Shown: positions 1-7,755 of the stretch, in pieces
Layout of the letters: each line of letters starts with the position of its first letter
Numbering within the stretch: the first letter of the stretch is position 1
Origin: GCA-003244245 sp036494005
GTDB taxonomy: Bacteria; Actinomycetota; Actinomycetes; Mycobacteriales; Pseudonocardiaceae
NCBI GenBank assembly: GCA_036494005.1
Contig: DASXOV010000176.1
Span: 1-33,847 of the forward strand
Length of the DNA: 33,847 nucleotides
Direction: 5' to 3'
Notes under the pieces: model-generated
The model's input: the letters and a program-made list of their open reading frames with translations, nothing else
Told to the model about the DNA's origin: nothing
Database searches by the model: none
Program-made: the position numbers and the translations under genes

Positions 1-1332
1 GAGTGGCCCGGCCAGGCGTTCCGCGTCGCCCACCACCACGCCGGTGAAACGGCTGGGGGCGAAGAACTCGGCGGCGGCTTCGGCGACCTGATCGGTGGTG
101 ACCGCCTGCAGGCGTGCGGGGTGGGCGCGCAGCCAGTCGAGGTCCAGGCCCAGGGCGGCCAGCGTGTTCAGGTGACCGGCCAGGCCCGACTGCGACGACA
201 TCGCGATGGTGAGCGCACCGATCGCGTACTGCCGGGCGTTGTCCACCTCGGCCTCGTCGGGCGCCACCACGGCGATCCGGCCCAGCTCGTAGCGCGTCTC
301 CAGCAGGGCGGCCGCGGTGACGTCGCTCGCCGTGTCGGCCTCGGCGAGCAACGTGGCGTCGTTCACGGTGAACTCCAGGCCGGAGTGCGCGCTGTAGGTG
401 TAGCCCTTGTCCTCCCGGATGTTCTCCACCCAGCGGGAGGAGAAGTAGCCACCGAAGATCAGGTTCGCCAGCTGCAAGGCCGGGTACCTCGGGTCGGTGC
501 GGGCCACCGCCCGAGCGGACAGCCTCAGCTGGGATTGGACCGCACCCTGCCGATCCACCAGCTGCAGGTCGGCGCCGGTCACCTCGGGCAGCGGGGCCAG
601 CCCGGTGGCGGACCGCTCGGACCGCCAGCCTGCCAGCGCCGAAGCCACCGCCCGCACGGCATGCTCCGGTGACAGGTCACCGACCAGCACCAGTACCGCA
701 CCGTGAGGGACCACCGAGCGGCCGTGCAGGGCACGCACCGCGGCGGGCCCCACGGCGGCCACGTCGTCGGCCTGCGGCAGTTCCCGGGTGATCGGGTGAT
801 CGCCGTAGCGGCGCCGTTGCAACGCCTCTCGGGCGATCGTCCGAGGCTGGGACCGGCTCATCGCGATCCGCTCCACCAGGCGGGCGCGCTCCTTGCCCAC
901 CTCGGCGGACGTGTACGACGCGGAGGTGAGCGCGTCGCCGAGCACGTCCAGCAACACGTCCAGGCCGGTGGCCAGCCCGGATCCCGAGATCGACAGGTAC
1001 TCCGGGTCGACGACGGTGGACAGATCACCACCCGCCGTGGCCAGCGCGGTGTCGATCTCGAACCGGTCCCGGCGCGGCGTACCCGACAGCAGCGTGGCGG
1101 CGAGGACCTCACCGCGAGCGGCGTGCGCCCGGTGGGTGCCACCGAAAGGAATCCTCAGCCGCAGCTCGACCATCGGCACCGCGGCCCGGCGCACGGCTAT
1201 CACGCGCAGGCCGCTGTCCAGCACGGCGTCTACGGCAGGCGGCGCCTCAAGGGTGCGCTGCGGCCCCAGCGAGGGCAACTCGCGCGGCCCGGCCGCGCTC
1301 TGCCCGATCTCCTCGGCGCTGCGATGCAGCAT
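1..1332 (-). CDS. M16 peptidase-like protein lacking HxxEH, partial at window edge
   Basis: The ATG at 1332 overlaps the stop of the upstream M16 gene (TGATG), so the two are translationally coupled. The 444 codons in the window read through base 1, so the C-terminus is missing. The fold is recognisable from the C-terminal-type signature GGYFSSRWVENIREDKGYTY, which is typical of the substrate-binding M16 domain (an R...Y pair). Where active members carry HxxEH, this protein reads ARGEVLAATLL, so no zinc site is present. Two-gene M16 pairs in which one subunit is catalytic and the other non-catalytic are well known (bacterial counterparts of the mitochondrial processing peptidase). I infer that this is the non-catalytic partner of the next gene. 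Substrates cannot be deduced from sequence. Confidence 0.9.
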   Translation of the reverse strand, partial: MLHRSAEEIGQSAAGPRELPSLGPQRTLEAPPAVDAVLDSGLRVIAVRRAAVPMVELRLRIPFGGTHRAHAARGEVLAATLLSGTPRRDRFEIDTALATAGGDLSTVVDPEYLSISGSGLATGLDVLLDVLGDALTSASYTSAEVGKERARLVERIAMSRSQPRTIAREALQRRRYGDHPITRELPQADDVAAVGPAAVRALHGRSVVPHGAVLVLVGDLSPEHAVRAVASALAGWRSERSATGLAPLPEVTGADLQLVDRQGAVQSQLRLSARAVARTDPRYPALQLANLIFGGYFSSRWVENIREDKGYTYSAHSGLEFTVNDATLLAEADTASDVTAAALLETRYELGRIAVVAPDEAEVDNARQYAIGALTIAMSSQSGLAGHLNTLAALGLDLDWLRAHPARLQAVTTDQVAEAAAEFFAPSRFTGVVVGDAERLAGPL

Positions 1333-2678
1333 CACGCCTCCTGTCCTGCGGCCACCGGTACGGCGGCATCCCGTTTCTCCAGTGCAGCGGCGCTCGCGGG
1401 TTCGACGATCAGCACCGCACGGGAGTCCGGACGCAGCTCGGCGGCCGCGCCTGCGACCAGCTCCGCGTCCACCTTGGCCGCCATCGCGGGCAGCTCGGCG
1501 ACCAGCTCGGCACGCCCGTGCAGCAACTCGAAGGCACCGATCGCCAACGTCCGGGTCCGCAGCCGGTCGTGCTCGCGGTACAGCGTGGCGACCCACCGAG
1601 CGGTGACCCGGGCCAGCTCATCGGGTTCCGGGCCCTGCGTGGCCAGCCGGGCGATCTCCTCGTCGGTGGCCGCCAGCACCCGCTGCGTGTCCACGCTGGA
1701 CGGATGGGTCGCGGTGATCGTGAAGGTGTCCGGGTCACGGGCGTCCAGCGGGGCGAACAGGCCGCACCCCGCGCTCACGTCGGTGACCAGTTCGTCGTTG
1801 TGCACCAGGCGCTGCTCCAGGCGAGAGGAGTCACCGTCGGAGAGCACCGCGGCCAGCAACTCGTGCGCGAGATAGCGCTGCAGGTCGGTGGCCGGGTCGG
1901 GCAGCCGGTACCCGATGCCCAGCGCGGGCAGCGGCGCCAGCGGATCGGGCTGGCAATGCCTGCGTTCGGACTCCGGCGGTGGCTCGGCGAAGGACGGCCG
2001 GACCGGAACCGGGCGGAACGGCACATCACCGAAGTGGCGGTGCACCAGGTCGAGGGTGGCCGCCACGTCGAAGTCCCCGGCCACGGTGAGCACCGCGTTG
2101 CCCGGCGCGTAATAGGCGTCGAAGAACGCCGCACAGTCCTCGACCGTGGCCGCCTCGAGCTCGGTGAAGTCGCCGTACCCGTTGTGCGCGTTGGGGAAGG
2201 TGTCGTACAGCACCGGCGGCAGCGTGATCCACGGGAACCCGCCGTAGGGTCGGTTCAGCACGTTGAGCCGGATCTCCTCCTTGACCACGTCCACCTGGTT
2301 GCGCAGGTTCTCCACGGTGATCCGCGGCGCCCGCATCCGGTCGGCCTCGAGGAACAGTGCACGCTCCAGCGCCGCGGCGGGCAGTACCTCGTAGTAGTTC
2401 GTGTAGTCGGGGTGCGTGGAACCGTTGAACGTCCCGCCCGAGGACTGCACGAAACGGAAGTGCGCGAGCTTCTCCAGGCTCTCGCTGCCCTGGAACATCA
2501 GATGCTCGAAGAGGTGCGCGAACCCGGTGCGGCCCTCCGGTTCGGACCGGAAGCCGACGTCGTAGTTGACCGCCACCGCGACGACGGGCGCGCAGCGGTC
2601 CGGCGCGAGCACCACCCGCAGTCCGTTGGGCAGAGTCTCGCGGTGCAGCTCGAGGTTCAGCGAGCGGATACGGGCCAT
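1332..2678 (-). CDS. M16 family zinc metallopeptidase (catalytic subunit)
   Basis: 448 aa. The inverted zinc motif HLFEH lies at residues 55-59 (His55, Glu58, His59). A downstream acidic pair, Glu134-Glu135 in VVKEEIRLNV, sits about 76 residues later, where the family's third zinc ligand is expected. The N-terminal segment LPNGLRVVLAPD and the later HRHFGDVP are also typical of M16. No signal peptide is seen, so a cytoplasmic peptidase is likely. The gene is 21 nt downstream of a small membrane-protein gene and overlaps the following M16-like gene by one base, which implies a complex of the two. The ATG at 2678 is the first good start. The family assignment is firm; the physiological substrate is unknown. 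Confidence 0.95.
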   Translation of the reverse strand: MARIRSLNLELHRETLPNGLRVVLAPDRCAPVVAVAVNYDVGFRSEPEGRTGFAHLFEHLMFQGSESLEKLAHFRFVQSSGGTFNGSTHPDYTNYYEVLPAAALERALFLEADRMRAPRITVENLRNQVDVVKEEIRLNVLNRPYGGFPWITLPPVLYDTFPNAHNGYGDFTELEAATVEDCAAFFDAYYAPGNAVLTVAGDFDVAATLDLVHRHFGDVPFRPVPVRPSFAEPPPESERRHCQPDPLAPLPALGIGYRLPDPATDLQRYLAHELLAAVLSDGDSSRLEQRLVHNDELVTDVSAGCGLFAPLDARDPDTFTITATHPSSVDTQRVLAATDEEIARLATQGPEPDELARVTARWVATLYREHDRLRTRTLAIGAFELLHGRAELVAELPAMAAKVDAELVAGAAAELRPDSRAVLIVEPASAAALEKRDAAVPVAAGQEA

Positions 2679-2699
2679 GACCCATACCCTACGGCCAGG

Positions 2700-3173
2700 T
2701 CAGCGCCTGCCGTGCCGGGAACGCCGTCTCGGCACGGCAACGGGACCGGGTGGCGAAACCCGGCCGTGGTGCAGCCGCCAGGCCAGTACCGCACCGGCGA
2801 TCCCGGCACTGCCCGCCAGGACGGCGGCCAGGCGCTGCCCGGTGGCCGCCGTGGCCGGAACCCCGGTTCCCGCGAGGCGCACCACCACGTCGCCGCCCGG
2901 GAGCGGATCAGGTACCTCGACGGTCAGCACCTCGCCCGGGCGGTTGCCGCACCCGTCCAGCCGGGCCACCGTGGTGCGGCCGTCGTTCTGATCGAGGCGC
3001 ACCACGTCCCTGGCGTCGGGCGGGCCGCACTGCGCCTGCTGCAGTACCGTGCCCTGGGCGATACGGAAGTTCTCGTCGCCCGCATTCGGCCAGAGCAGCC
3101 AGCCGATCAGCGCCAGCACCCCGGCGACAGCGAGCACCACCACCCCCACCAGGACCATGTCGGTGCGCGCCAC
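2700..3173 (-). CDS. small membrane protein of unknown function
   Basis: 157 aa. A strongly hydrophobic segment at residues 7-27 (VLVGVVVLAVAGVLALIGWL) is followed by an extracytoplasmic-looking region with two cysteines (in QCGPPD and DGCGNRPG, about residues 48 and 75) that could form a disulfide. A second hydrophobic segment lies near residues 113-130, and a short Arg-rich tail would face the cytoplasm. This predicts two membrane helices around an external loop. It lies in the same direction as, and 21 nt upstream of, the M16 pair, so it is probably co-transcribed with it. I recognise no named family. Confidence 0.75.
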   Translation of the reverse strand: MARTDMVLVGVVVLAVAGVLALIGWLLWPNAGDENFRIAQGTVLQQAQCGPPDARDVVRLDQNDGRTTVARLDGCGNRPGEVLTVEVPDPLPGGDVVVRLAGTGVPATAATGQRLAAVLAGSAGIAGAVLAWRLHHGRVSPPGPVAVPRRRSRHGRR

Positions 3174-3221
3174 CGCGAAATCGTGACAGACCAGACGCGC
3201 GATTGTGAGCGCAGATGTGAG

Positions 3222-3467
3222 CTATCGCTCGGCACCCGGCAGGCCCGGCGCCTCATCGGTGCCCCGGTAACGGCCGGTCCATGGGCCGCTCACCAGCCAT
3301 CCCCCGGCCAATCCACCCGCCAGCACTCCGGTCAGCAGTCCGCAGAGTGCCGCGAGCCAGCGCACCCGGCGGTGGGGGGTTCTCGGTGTCGGGGTTCTCG
3401 GTGCCGGCGGGGGGCGTGTCACCTGGTCCTGTGTCACCTGGTCCTGTGTCACCTGGTCCTGTTTCAT
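3222..3467 (-). CDS. possible small membrane protein with QDQVT repeats
   Basis: 81 aa. The N-terminus is three exact copies of a 15-bp repeat giving QDQVT-type units. A Pro/Thr/Arg stretch follows, then one hydrophobic helix (about residues 37-58, WLAALCGLLTGVLAGGLAGGWL) and a short tail. It runs in the same direction as the membrane-protein and M16 genes and ends 48 nt upstream of the next gene, so it could head that operon. The plus strand is also open here, and the repeat could inflate the ORF, so coding status is uncertain. No family is recognised. Confidence 0.45.
   Translation of the reverse strand: MKQDQVTQDQVTQDQVTRPPPAPRTPTPRTPHRRVRWLAALCGLLTGVLAGGLAGGWLVSGPWTGRYRGTDEAPGLPGAER
3416..3460. 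repeat. 15-bp tandem repeat, 3 perfect copies
   Basis: The unit GTGTCACCTGGTCCT occurs at 3416-3430, 3431-3445 and 3446-3460 without mismatch. It lies at the 5' end of the small minus-strand ORF and keeps its reading frame. Confidence 0.95.
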
Positions 3468-3614
3468 CTGGGCCTCCGGGGTCGTTCAGGGGCCGCGCTC
3501 CCCGATGAACACCTCCGGCCCTGCTGGTTGCAGTCTCCCGCCCGCACCGCGGCGCCGAGCGGAGCAGCGGCCCGCCTCAGCAGATCTTCAGCTGCGGCGG
3601 GGCAGGATGTGCGC

Positions 3615-4283
3615 GTGACGCAGGCGAGAGTCCTGGTGGTCGAAGACGCCGAGGCGATCAGGGTGGCGGTGGAGACCGGGTTGCGCACGGCCGGGTTCGT
3701 GGTCTGCGGCCGCAGCGACGGTAACGAGCTGGAGCACGTGCTGCACAGCTTTCGCCCCGATCTGGTGGTGCTCGACGTGATGCTGCCCGGACGGGATGGG
3801 TTCGCGCTGCTCACGGTGGTGCGCAGGCAGGGCGATGCCGGAGTGCTGATGCTCACCGCACGGGACGCGGTGGACGACCGGCTGCGCGGTCTGCACGGAG
3901 GCGCCGACGACTACCTGGTCAAACCGTTCGTGCTGGCCGAGCTGGTGGCCAGGGTGTCGGCCGTGCTGCGCCGCAGGGGCCGGGTTCCGTCCACCGTGGA
4001 GGTCGATGATCTGCTGCTGGACATCTCGTCCGGGGTGGTGATGCGGGCCGGGCGGCAGCTGGAGTTGACCGCTACCGAATGGCGCTTGCTGGACTATCTG
4101 GCCGCTCAGCGCGGCCGGGTGGTGAGCAAGGAACAGATCCTCGTGGCGGTGTGGGGCTACGAGGACTACGACCCGAACCTGGTGGAGGTGCACGTCTCCG
4201 CCCTGCGCCGCAAGCTCGGCACGCCTCGGCTGCTGCACACCGTCCGTGGGCTGGGCTACGTGCTGCGGCCGGAGACGCCGTGA
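3615..4283 (+). CDS. OmpR-family response regulator
   Basis: 222 aa from the GTG at 3615. This start puts the receiver domain at the N-terminus (VTQARVLVVEDAEAIR) and has GGCAGGA upstream. The same frame stays open far 5', but that extension is antisense to other genes. Receiver landmarks are the acidic pair Glu10-Asp11, phospho-acceptor Asp54 in VVLDVMLPGRDG, Thr81, and Lys103 in LVKPF. The C-terminal winged helix (about residues 125-218) contains ELTATEWRLLDYLA and the recognition-helix region NLVEVHVSALRRKLG. It overlaps the kinase start (GTGA), so the pair is co-translated. The regulon is unknown. Confidence 0.95.
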   Translation: MTQARVLVVEDAEAIRVAVETGLRTAGFVVCGRSDGNELEHVLHSFRPDLVVLDVMLPGRDGFALLTVVRRQGDAGVLMLTARDAVDDRLRGLHGGADDYLVKPFVLAELVARVSAVLRRRGRVPSTVEVDDLLLDISSGVVMRAGRQLELTATEWRLLDYLAAQRGRVVSKEQILVAVWGYEDYDPNLVEVHVSALRRKLGTPRLLHTVRGLGYVLRPETP

Positions 4284-5683
4284 GCGGGTCACCCCGGACC
4301 GGGTCACGTCAGCCAGGATCACTGCGGACCGGGTCACTGCGTCGCCGGGTGACCTGGAGCAGCCTCGGTGTACTGGTGGTGGTGCTGCTGATGATGCTGG
4401 TGGCCGCCGATGTGGCGTTCACGAGCCAGTCTCGGCGGGATCTGAACGCCCGGGTGGTCGGGAAGGCCGTGCTGGCCGCCCAACTCGCCCGGGCCGGGGT
4501 GGCGCCCGCGGAGCTGGTGCGCCGGATCCAGGAACCGGACGTGGCGGTCCGGCTGGTGACCGCGAGCGGCGAGGTCCTCGGCAGGGCACCGGACGTGGCG
4601 CCCCGTCGGGGTGGGGGTGCGCCGGTGTTCCGTCGCTCGCTGCCCGGTGGGTCACAGATCACGCTGGTCGGCGACGTCAGCGGGATCAGCGCCGCGCAAC
4701 AGCGGCTGCGGCGGGTGCTGCTGCTGGTGGGCGTCCTGGCGGCCGCGGTGGCCACCACGGTGCTGCTGGCCAGCACCCGGCTGGCACTGGCCCCGCTGGA
4801 TGCGATGACCGCGCTGGCCCGTTCGATCGCAGGCGGGAACCGGGGACGGCGGCTGTCCCCCACCCGCACCGACACCGAACTCGGCCGGACGGCGTCCGCG
4901 TTCGACGACATGCTCGACGCACTGGAGGGCACCGAGCGGCAGGCCAAGGCGTCCGAGGCCAGGGCACTGGCCTCCGAATCGCGGGCGCTGGCCTCCGAGG
5001 CGCGGATCCGGCAGTTCGTCGCGGACGCCGCCCACGAGTTGCGCACCCCGCTGGCCGGGGTGCAGGCCGCGGCGCAGGCCAGTGTGTCCCCCGACCTGGC
5101 GGAACCGGAGCGACAGCGCCTGCATGTGCTGCTGGTGCGGGAGGCGCACCGGGCCGGGCAGCTGGTCGAGGACCTGCTGGCGCTGGCCCGGCTCGACGCC
5201 GGGCAGCAACCCCGCCGCGAGCCCGTCGCCCTGGTGGACCTGGCCCGTGCCGAAACCGAGCGGGTGCGGCTGCTCTCCCCCGCGCTGCAGATCGTGGTCG
5301 GCGGGGTGGCGGTCACCGTTGCCGCCGATGCCCAGCAGGTGTCGCAGGTACTGGCCAACCTGCTGGACAACGCCCGGCGCCACGCCGCGGCGCGGATCGA
5401 CGTGCAGGTCACTCGCGAAGCAGGCACCGCTGTGGTCACCGTGGCCGACGACGGGCCCGGCATCGCCGAAGCGGATCGGGAACGCGTCTTCGACCGGCTG
5501 GTGCGCCTCGACGCGGCCCGCACCCAGCCAGACGGGGTCGGCACCGCACAGGGCGCCTCCGGGGCCGGTCTCGGTCTCGCGATCGCGCGGGGTATCGCCC
5601 GGGCGCACGGCGGTGACCTGCGCTGCGTGCCCCCCGCATCCGGCGCGATCGGTGCCGTGTTCCGTCTCGAACTCCCCGGATGA
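4280..5683 (+). CDS. sensor histidine kinase
   Basis: 467 aa from the GTG at 4280, overlapping the regulator stop by 4 nt. Helices at about residues 29-46 and 146-168 flank a short extracytoplasmic sensor region of about 100 residues. A HAMP-like linker follows, then a helical A-S-E-rich segment (about 222-246). The H-box DAAHELRTPL has His252. The N-box is NLLDNARRH, the G1 box DDGPGI and the G2 box GAGLGLAI, so all catalytic motifs are intact. The N-terminal cytoplasmic tail contains short SLRTGS-type repeats. It most likely phosphorylates the regulator encoded just upstream. The signal is unknown. Confidence 0.95.
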   Translation: MSGSPRTGSRQPGSLRTGSLRRRVTWSSLGVLVVVLLMMLVAADVAFTSQSRRDLNARVVGKAVLAAQLARAGVAPAELVRRIQEPDVAVRLVTASGEVLGRAPDVAPRRGGGAPVFRRSLPGGSQITLVGDVSGISAAQQRLRRVLLLVGVLAAAVATTVLLASTRLALAPLDAMTALARSIAGGNRGRRLSPTRTDTELGRTASAFDDMLDALEGTERQAKASEARALASESRALASEARIRQFVADAAHELRTPLAGVQAAAQASVSPDLAEPERQRLHVLLVREAHRAGQLVEDLLALARLDAGQQPRREPVALVDLARAETERVRLLSPALQIVVGGVAVTVAADAQQVSQVLANLLDNARRHAAARIDVQVTREAGTAVVTVADDGPGIAEADRERVFDRLVRLDAARTQPDGVGTAQGASGAGLGLAIARGIARAHGGDLRCVPPASGAIGAVFRLELPG

Positions 5684-5691
5684 GGCGCTCG

Positions 5692-6036
5692 TCAGCCTGC
5701 GGCGGGCCGCTTGGCCTTCGGTAACCGGGCCACGACGTCGTCGTAGGACGCGTCGACCAGTTCGATGACCTCGTCGTCGGGCACGGTCCCGTCGAGCGCC
5801 ACGGTGTTCCAGCCGTAGCGACCGATGTAGGGCATGACGGAGACGGCGTCCGGGTAGCGCTGGCGCCACTCCGCGGCGGCCTCGGCTGTCGGTCCGCACT
5901 TGACGCCGAGCCGGCCGCCACCGAGGAAGGCGAAGATCTTGCCGCCGACCTTGGCCACCGGATCGCCCGCCCAGGGCTGATCCGGGACCGCACCCGGTTT
6001 CGCGTAGCAGTAGCCGGCCACCTCGTCTGGGTTCAC
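5692..6036 (-). CDS. MmcQ/YjbR family DNA-binding-like protein
   Basis: 114 aa if started at the GTG at 6036, which gives VNPDEVAGYCYAKPGAV at the N-terminus, where family members usually begin. An ATG 54 nt upstream (6090) would add 18 residues that do not look like the family. Typical features are the YC.AKPGA opening, the strand VGGKIFAFLGG, the YIGRYGWNTV segment and the helix ELVDASYDDVVARLPK. The fold (CyaY-like) is often annotated as DNA-binding, but biochemical roles are poorly defined. It converges on the kinase gene with only 8 nt between the stops. Confidence 0.85.
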   Translation of the reverse strand: MNPDEVAGYCYAKPGAVPDQPWAGDPVAKVGGKIFAFLGGGRLGVKCGPTAEAAAEWRQRYPDAVSVMPYIGRYGWNTVALDGTVPDDEVIELVDASYDDVVARLPKAKRPAAG

Positions 6037-6135
6037 ACCGACCAACCCTAAGACCAATCCTGAACCGGCCCGGGTGCGACTGCCCGGCACCTCGGCGCTG
6101 AGTCACAGAATGCGCGCCGGAGTGGTGAAGTCACT

Positions 6136-6179
6136 TACCCGATATGGGTACTATCAGCACTGATCGCGTCGATTCAGTG
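6136..6179. promoter_or_regulatory. two inverted repeats in a divergent intergenic region
   Basis: TACCC-GATAT-GGGTA (6136-6150) and CACTGA-N10-TCAGTG (6158-6179) lie between the divergent YjbR-like gene and the small gene starting at 6231. They have the symmetry of operator sites. No cognate regulator can be named. Confidence 0.4.
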
Positions 6180-6230
6180 ACACGGGGTCAGAATACAGAC
6201 GACTGTTGGGTGGCCGTCGAGGAGGCACAT

Positions 6231-6614
6231 ATGCCGGGGCAAGCGTGGGCAGTGCTGGCCGACACCGGGAGCACCACACTGGTCGGGGCGATGGCCACCG
6301 ACACATGGCAGACCATTCGATCCGGGATGGGTCGGTTGTTCGGCCACGGCAGGCCGGGGCGGCAGGCCCGGTTCGAAGCCCGGCTCGACGGCAACGCCAC
6401 CCTGGTGGCGCAGGCCCAGGACCCGGACGCGGTCCGGCGGAGTCTGGTTCCGGTGTGGCGAACGGAGCTGGAGGCCCTGCTGCGCAGGCACCCGGACGCC
6501 GAGCAGGAGCTGAGGACACTGCTGGCACAGCTGGACCGGACGCCGCCGCATGCACAGCACAGCTGGACGCCACCAGGGACCGAACCCGGGACCGCGGGGG
6601 GTACCGCCCGGTAG
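6231..6614 (+). CDS. small conserved-looking protein, function unknown
   Basis: 127 aa from the ATG at 6231, chosen because GGAGG sits just upstream (6220-6224). The frame is open further 5' without a comparable ribosome site. The N-terminus has an Ala/Thr/Gly-rich hydrophobic stretch followed by AMATDTWQTIRSGMGRLFG. I recall this pattern from many actinobacterial hypothetical proteins, but I have no domain name for it. The middle is charged and helical (WRTELEALLRRHPDAEQELRT), and the tail is Pro/Thr-rich and low complexity. It precedes the phosphoribosyltransferase by 170 nt on the same strand. Confidence 0.65.
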   Translation: MPGQAWAVLADTGSTTLVGAMATDTWQTIRSGMGRLFGHGRPGRQARFEARLDGNATLVAQAQDPDAVRRSLVPVWRTELEALLRRHPDAEQELRTLLAQLDRTPPHAQHSWTPPGTEPGTAGGTAR

Positions 6615-6784
6615 CGGCTCGCCCAACCTCAGCGCCGCCGAATTCCTGCTGGATCGGTCCCGCTGCGGGTCTTCGGACCTGTCCGGGTGCGACATCCTGC
6701 CCTTCCGGACCAGGGATGCTCCGGGCCAGTGTGTGCGGCATCCGACGGCCGGGAGGTACAGGCGGCCGGGGAGGTGGAACGACG

Positions 6785-7444
6785 GTGTTCCTCGACCGAA
6801 TCGACGCCGGGCAGCGGCTCGGCCGGCGATTACAGCACCTCCGAGGTGCGGACGTGGTGGTCCTCGGGTTGCCCCGCGGCGGTGTCCCGGTGGCGAAGGA
6901 GATCGCCGACACGCTGGACGCGCCAGTGGATGTGATCATGGTGCGCAAGCTGGGGGTACCCGCTCAGCCCGAGCTGGCCATGGGCGCGATCGGCGAGGGT
7001 GGGGTCCGCGTCCTGGCTCAGCGGACGATTCGCCGCACCAGGGTCACCGAGCAGGACGTGGCGGCCGTCGAGCGCAGGGAGCGGGCCGAACTCGATCGCC
7101 GGACCCGGCGGTTCCGTGGCGGCCGAGCCCATGTCCCGCTCGCCGGGCGGACCGCCATCGTCGTCGACGACGGCATCGCGACCGGGGCCACGGCACAGGC
7201 CGCCTGCCAGGTGGCCCGGGCCCTGGGTGCGGCCCGCGTGGTGCTGGCCGTTCCGGTGGCACCGCGCGGCTGGACCCGCCGTTTCGACGGAATCGCCGAC
7301 GAGCTGGTCTGCCTGGAGACACCACAGCCGTTCGTCGCGATCGGCCGGTGGTACCGGGACTTCTCCCAGACCACCGACCAGCAGGTCGTCGCCTGCCTGC
7401 ACGGCAGGCCGGAGGAACACACCGCAGCAGGTCAACCACCGTAG
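6785..7444 (+). CDS. phosphoribosyltransferase-domain protein
   Basis: 219 aa from the GTG at 6785, with GGGGAGG upstream and the typical family opening FLDRIDAGQRLGRRL. A PRPP-binding signature, TAIVVDDGIATGA (residues 123-135), and the front loop VVLGLPRGGVPVAKEI mark a type I phosphoribosyltransferase fold. The charged helical region after residue 85 (RRERAELDRRTRRFRGG) is normal for this actinobacterial subfamily, which often sits near stress or low-oxygen genes. The base substrate cannot be predicted. It is followed on the same strand by GAPDH after 311 nt, so the two may be functionally linked but need not be in one operon. Confidence 0.9.
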   Translation: MFLDRIDAGQRLGRRLQHLRGADVVVLGLPRGGVPVAKEIADTLDAPVDVIMVRKLGVPAQPELAMGAIGEGGVRVLAQRTIRRTRVTEQDVAAVERRERAELDRRTRRFRGGRAHVPLAGRTAIVVDDGIATGATAQAACQVARALGAARVVLAVPVAPRGWTRRFDGIADELVCLETPQPFVAIGRWYRDFSQTTDQQVVACLHGRPEEHTAAGQPP

Positions 7445-7755
7445 GGGCCGCCCGCCCGTAGGCCAGATGGAAGCTGACCGTCTCCGGGACGGTGACCGCG
7501 TGCAGTCCGGCGAAGACCAGACGAAGCCGCTCCACGGCTCGCAGCCCGGCATCCGGCAAGAGGAAGGCTAAAACCTGAAGCATAGTTAATGTCAAATCGG
7601 CGCGGCGCCTGCTCAGCGAGCCGAATCGGGCGACGGCGCACGCAATCCGAGCGCAATCCGAGCCGGATGTCCGGACCCGAAGGGTCCCTCGGGCCCTGTC
7701 GGAGCGGAGCGGCGGCGCCCACGATCGGTGGGGATGGCGTGAGTGGGGGCACACG
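7445..7755. other. non-coding gap with possible gene remnant
   Basis: There is no convincing complete gene. On the minus strand from about 7582 to 7425, one frame reads a protein-like stretch (MLQVLAFLLPDAGLRAVERL, then VFAGLHAVTVPETVSFHLAYG) that runs antisense into the phosphoribosyltransferase 3' end. This may be the decayed end of a gene or chance. A short direct repeat (GCAATCCGAGC twice, near 7640-7662) is also present. The 3' part must hold the GAPDH promoter and its GTGGGGG-type ribosome site. Confidence 0.3.

Noticed and set aside
1518..3614. Very long plus-strand open frame running into the response regulator
   Set aside because: It is antisense to the M16 and membrane-protein genes and has shadow composition; only the part from the GTG at 3615 has receiver-domain sequence.
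4246..5616. 456-codon plus-strand frame inside the kinase gene
   Set aside because: Gly/Arg/Ala-rich shadow of the kinase in another frame with no motifs.
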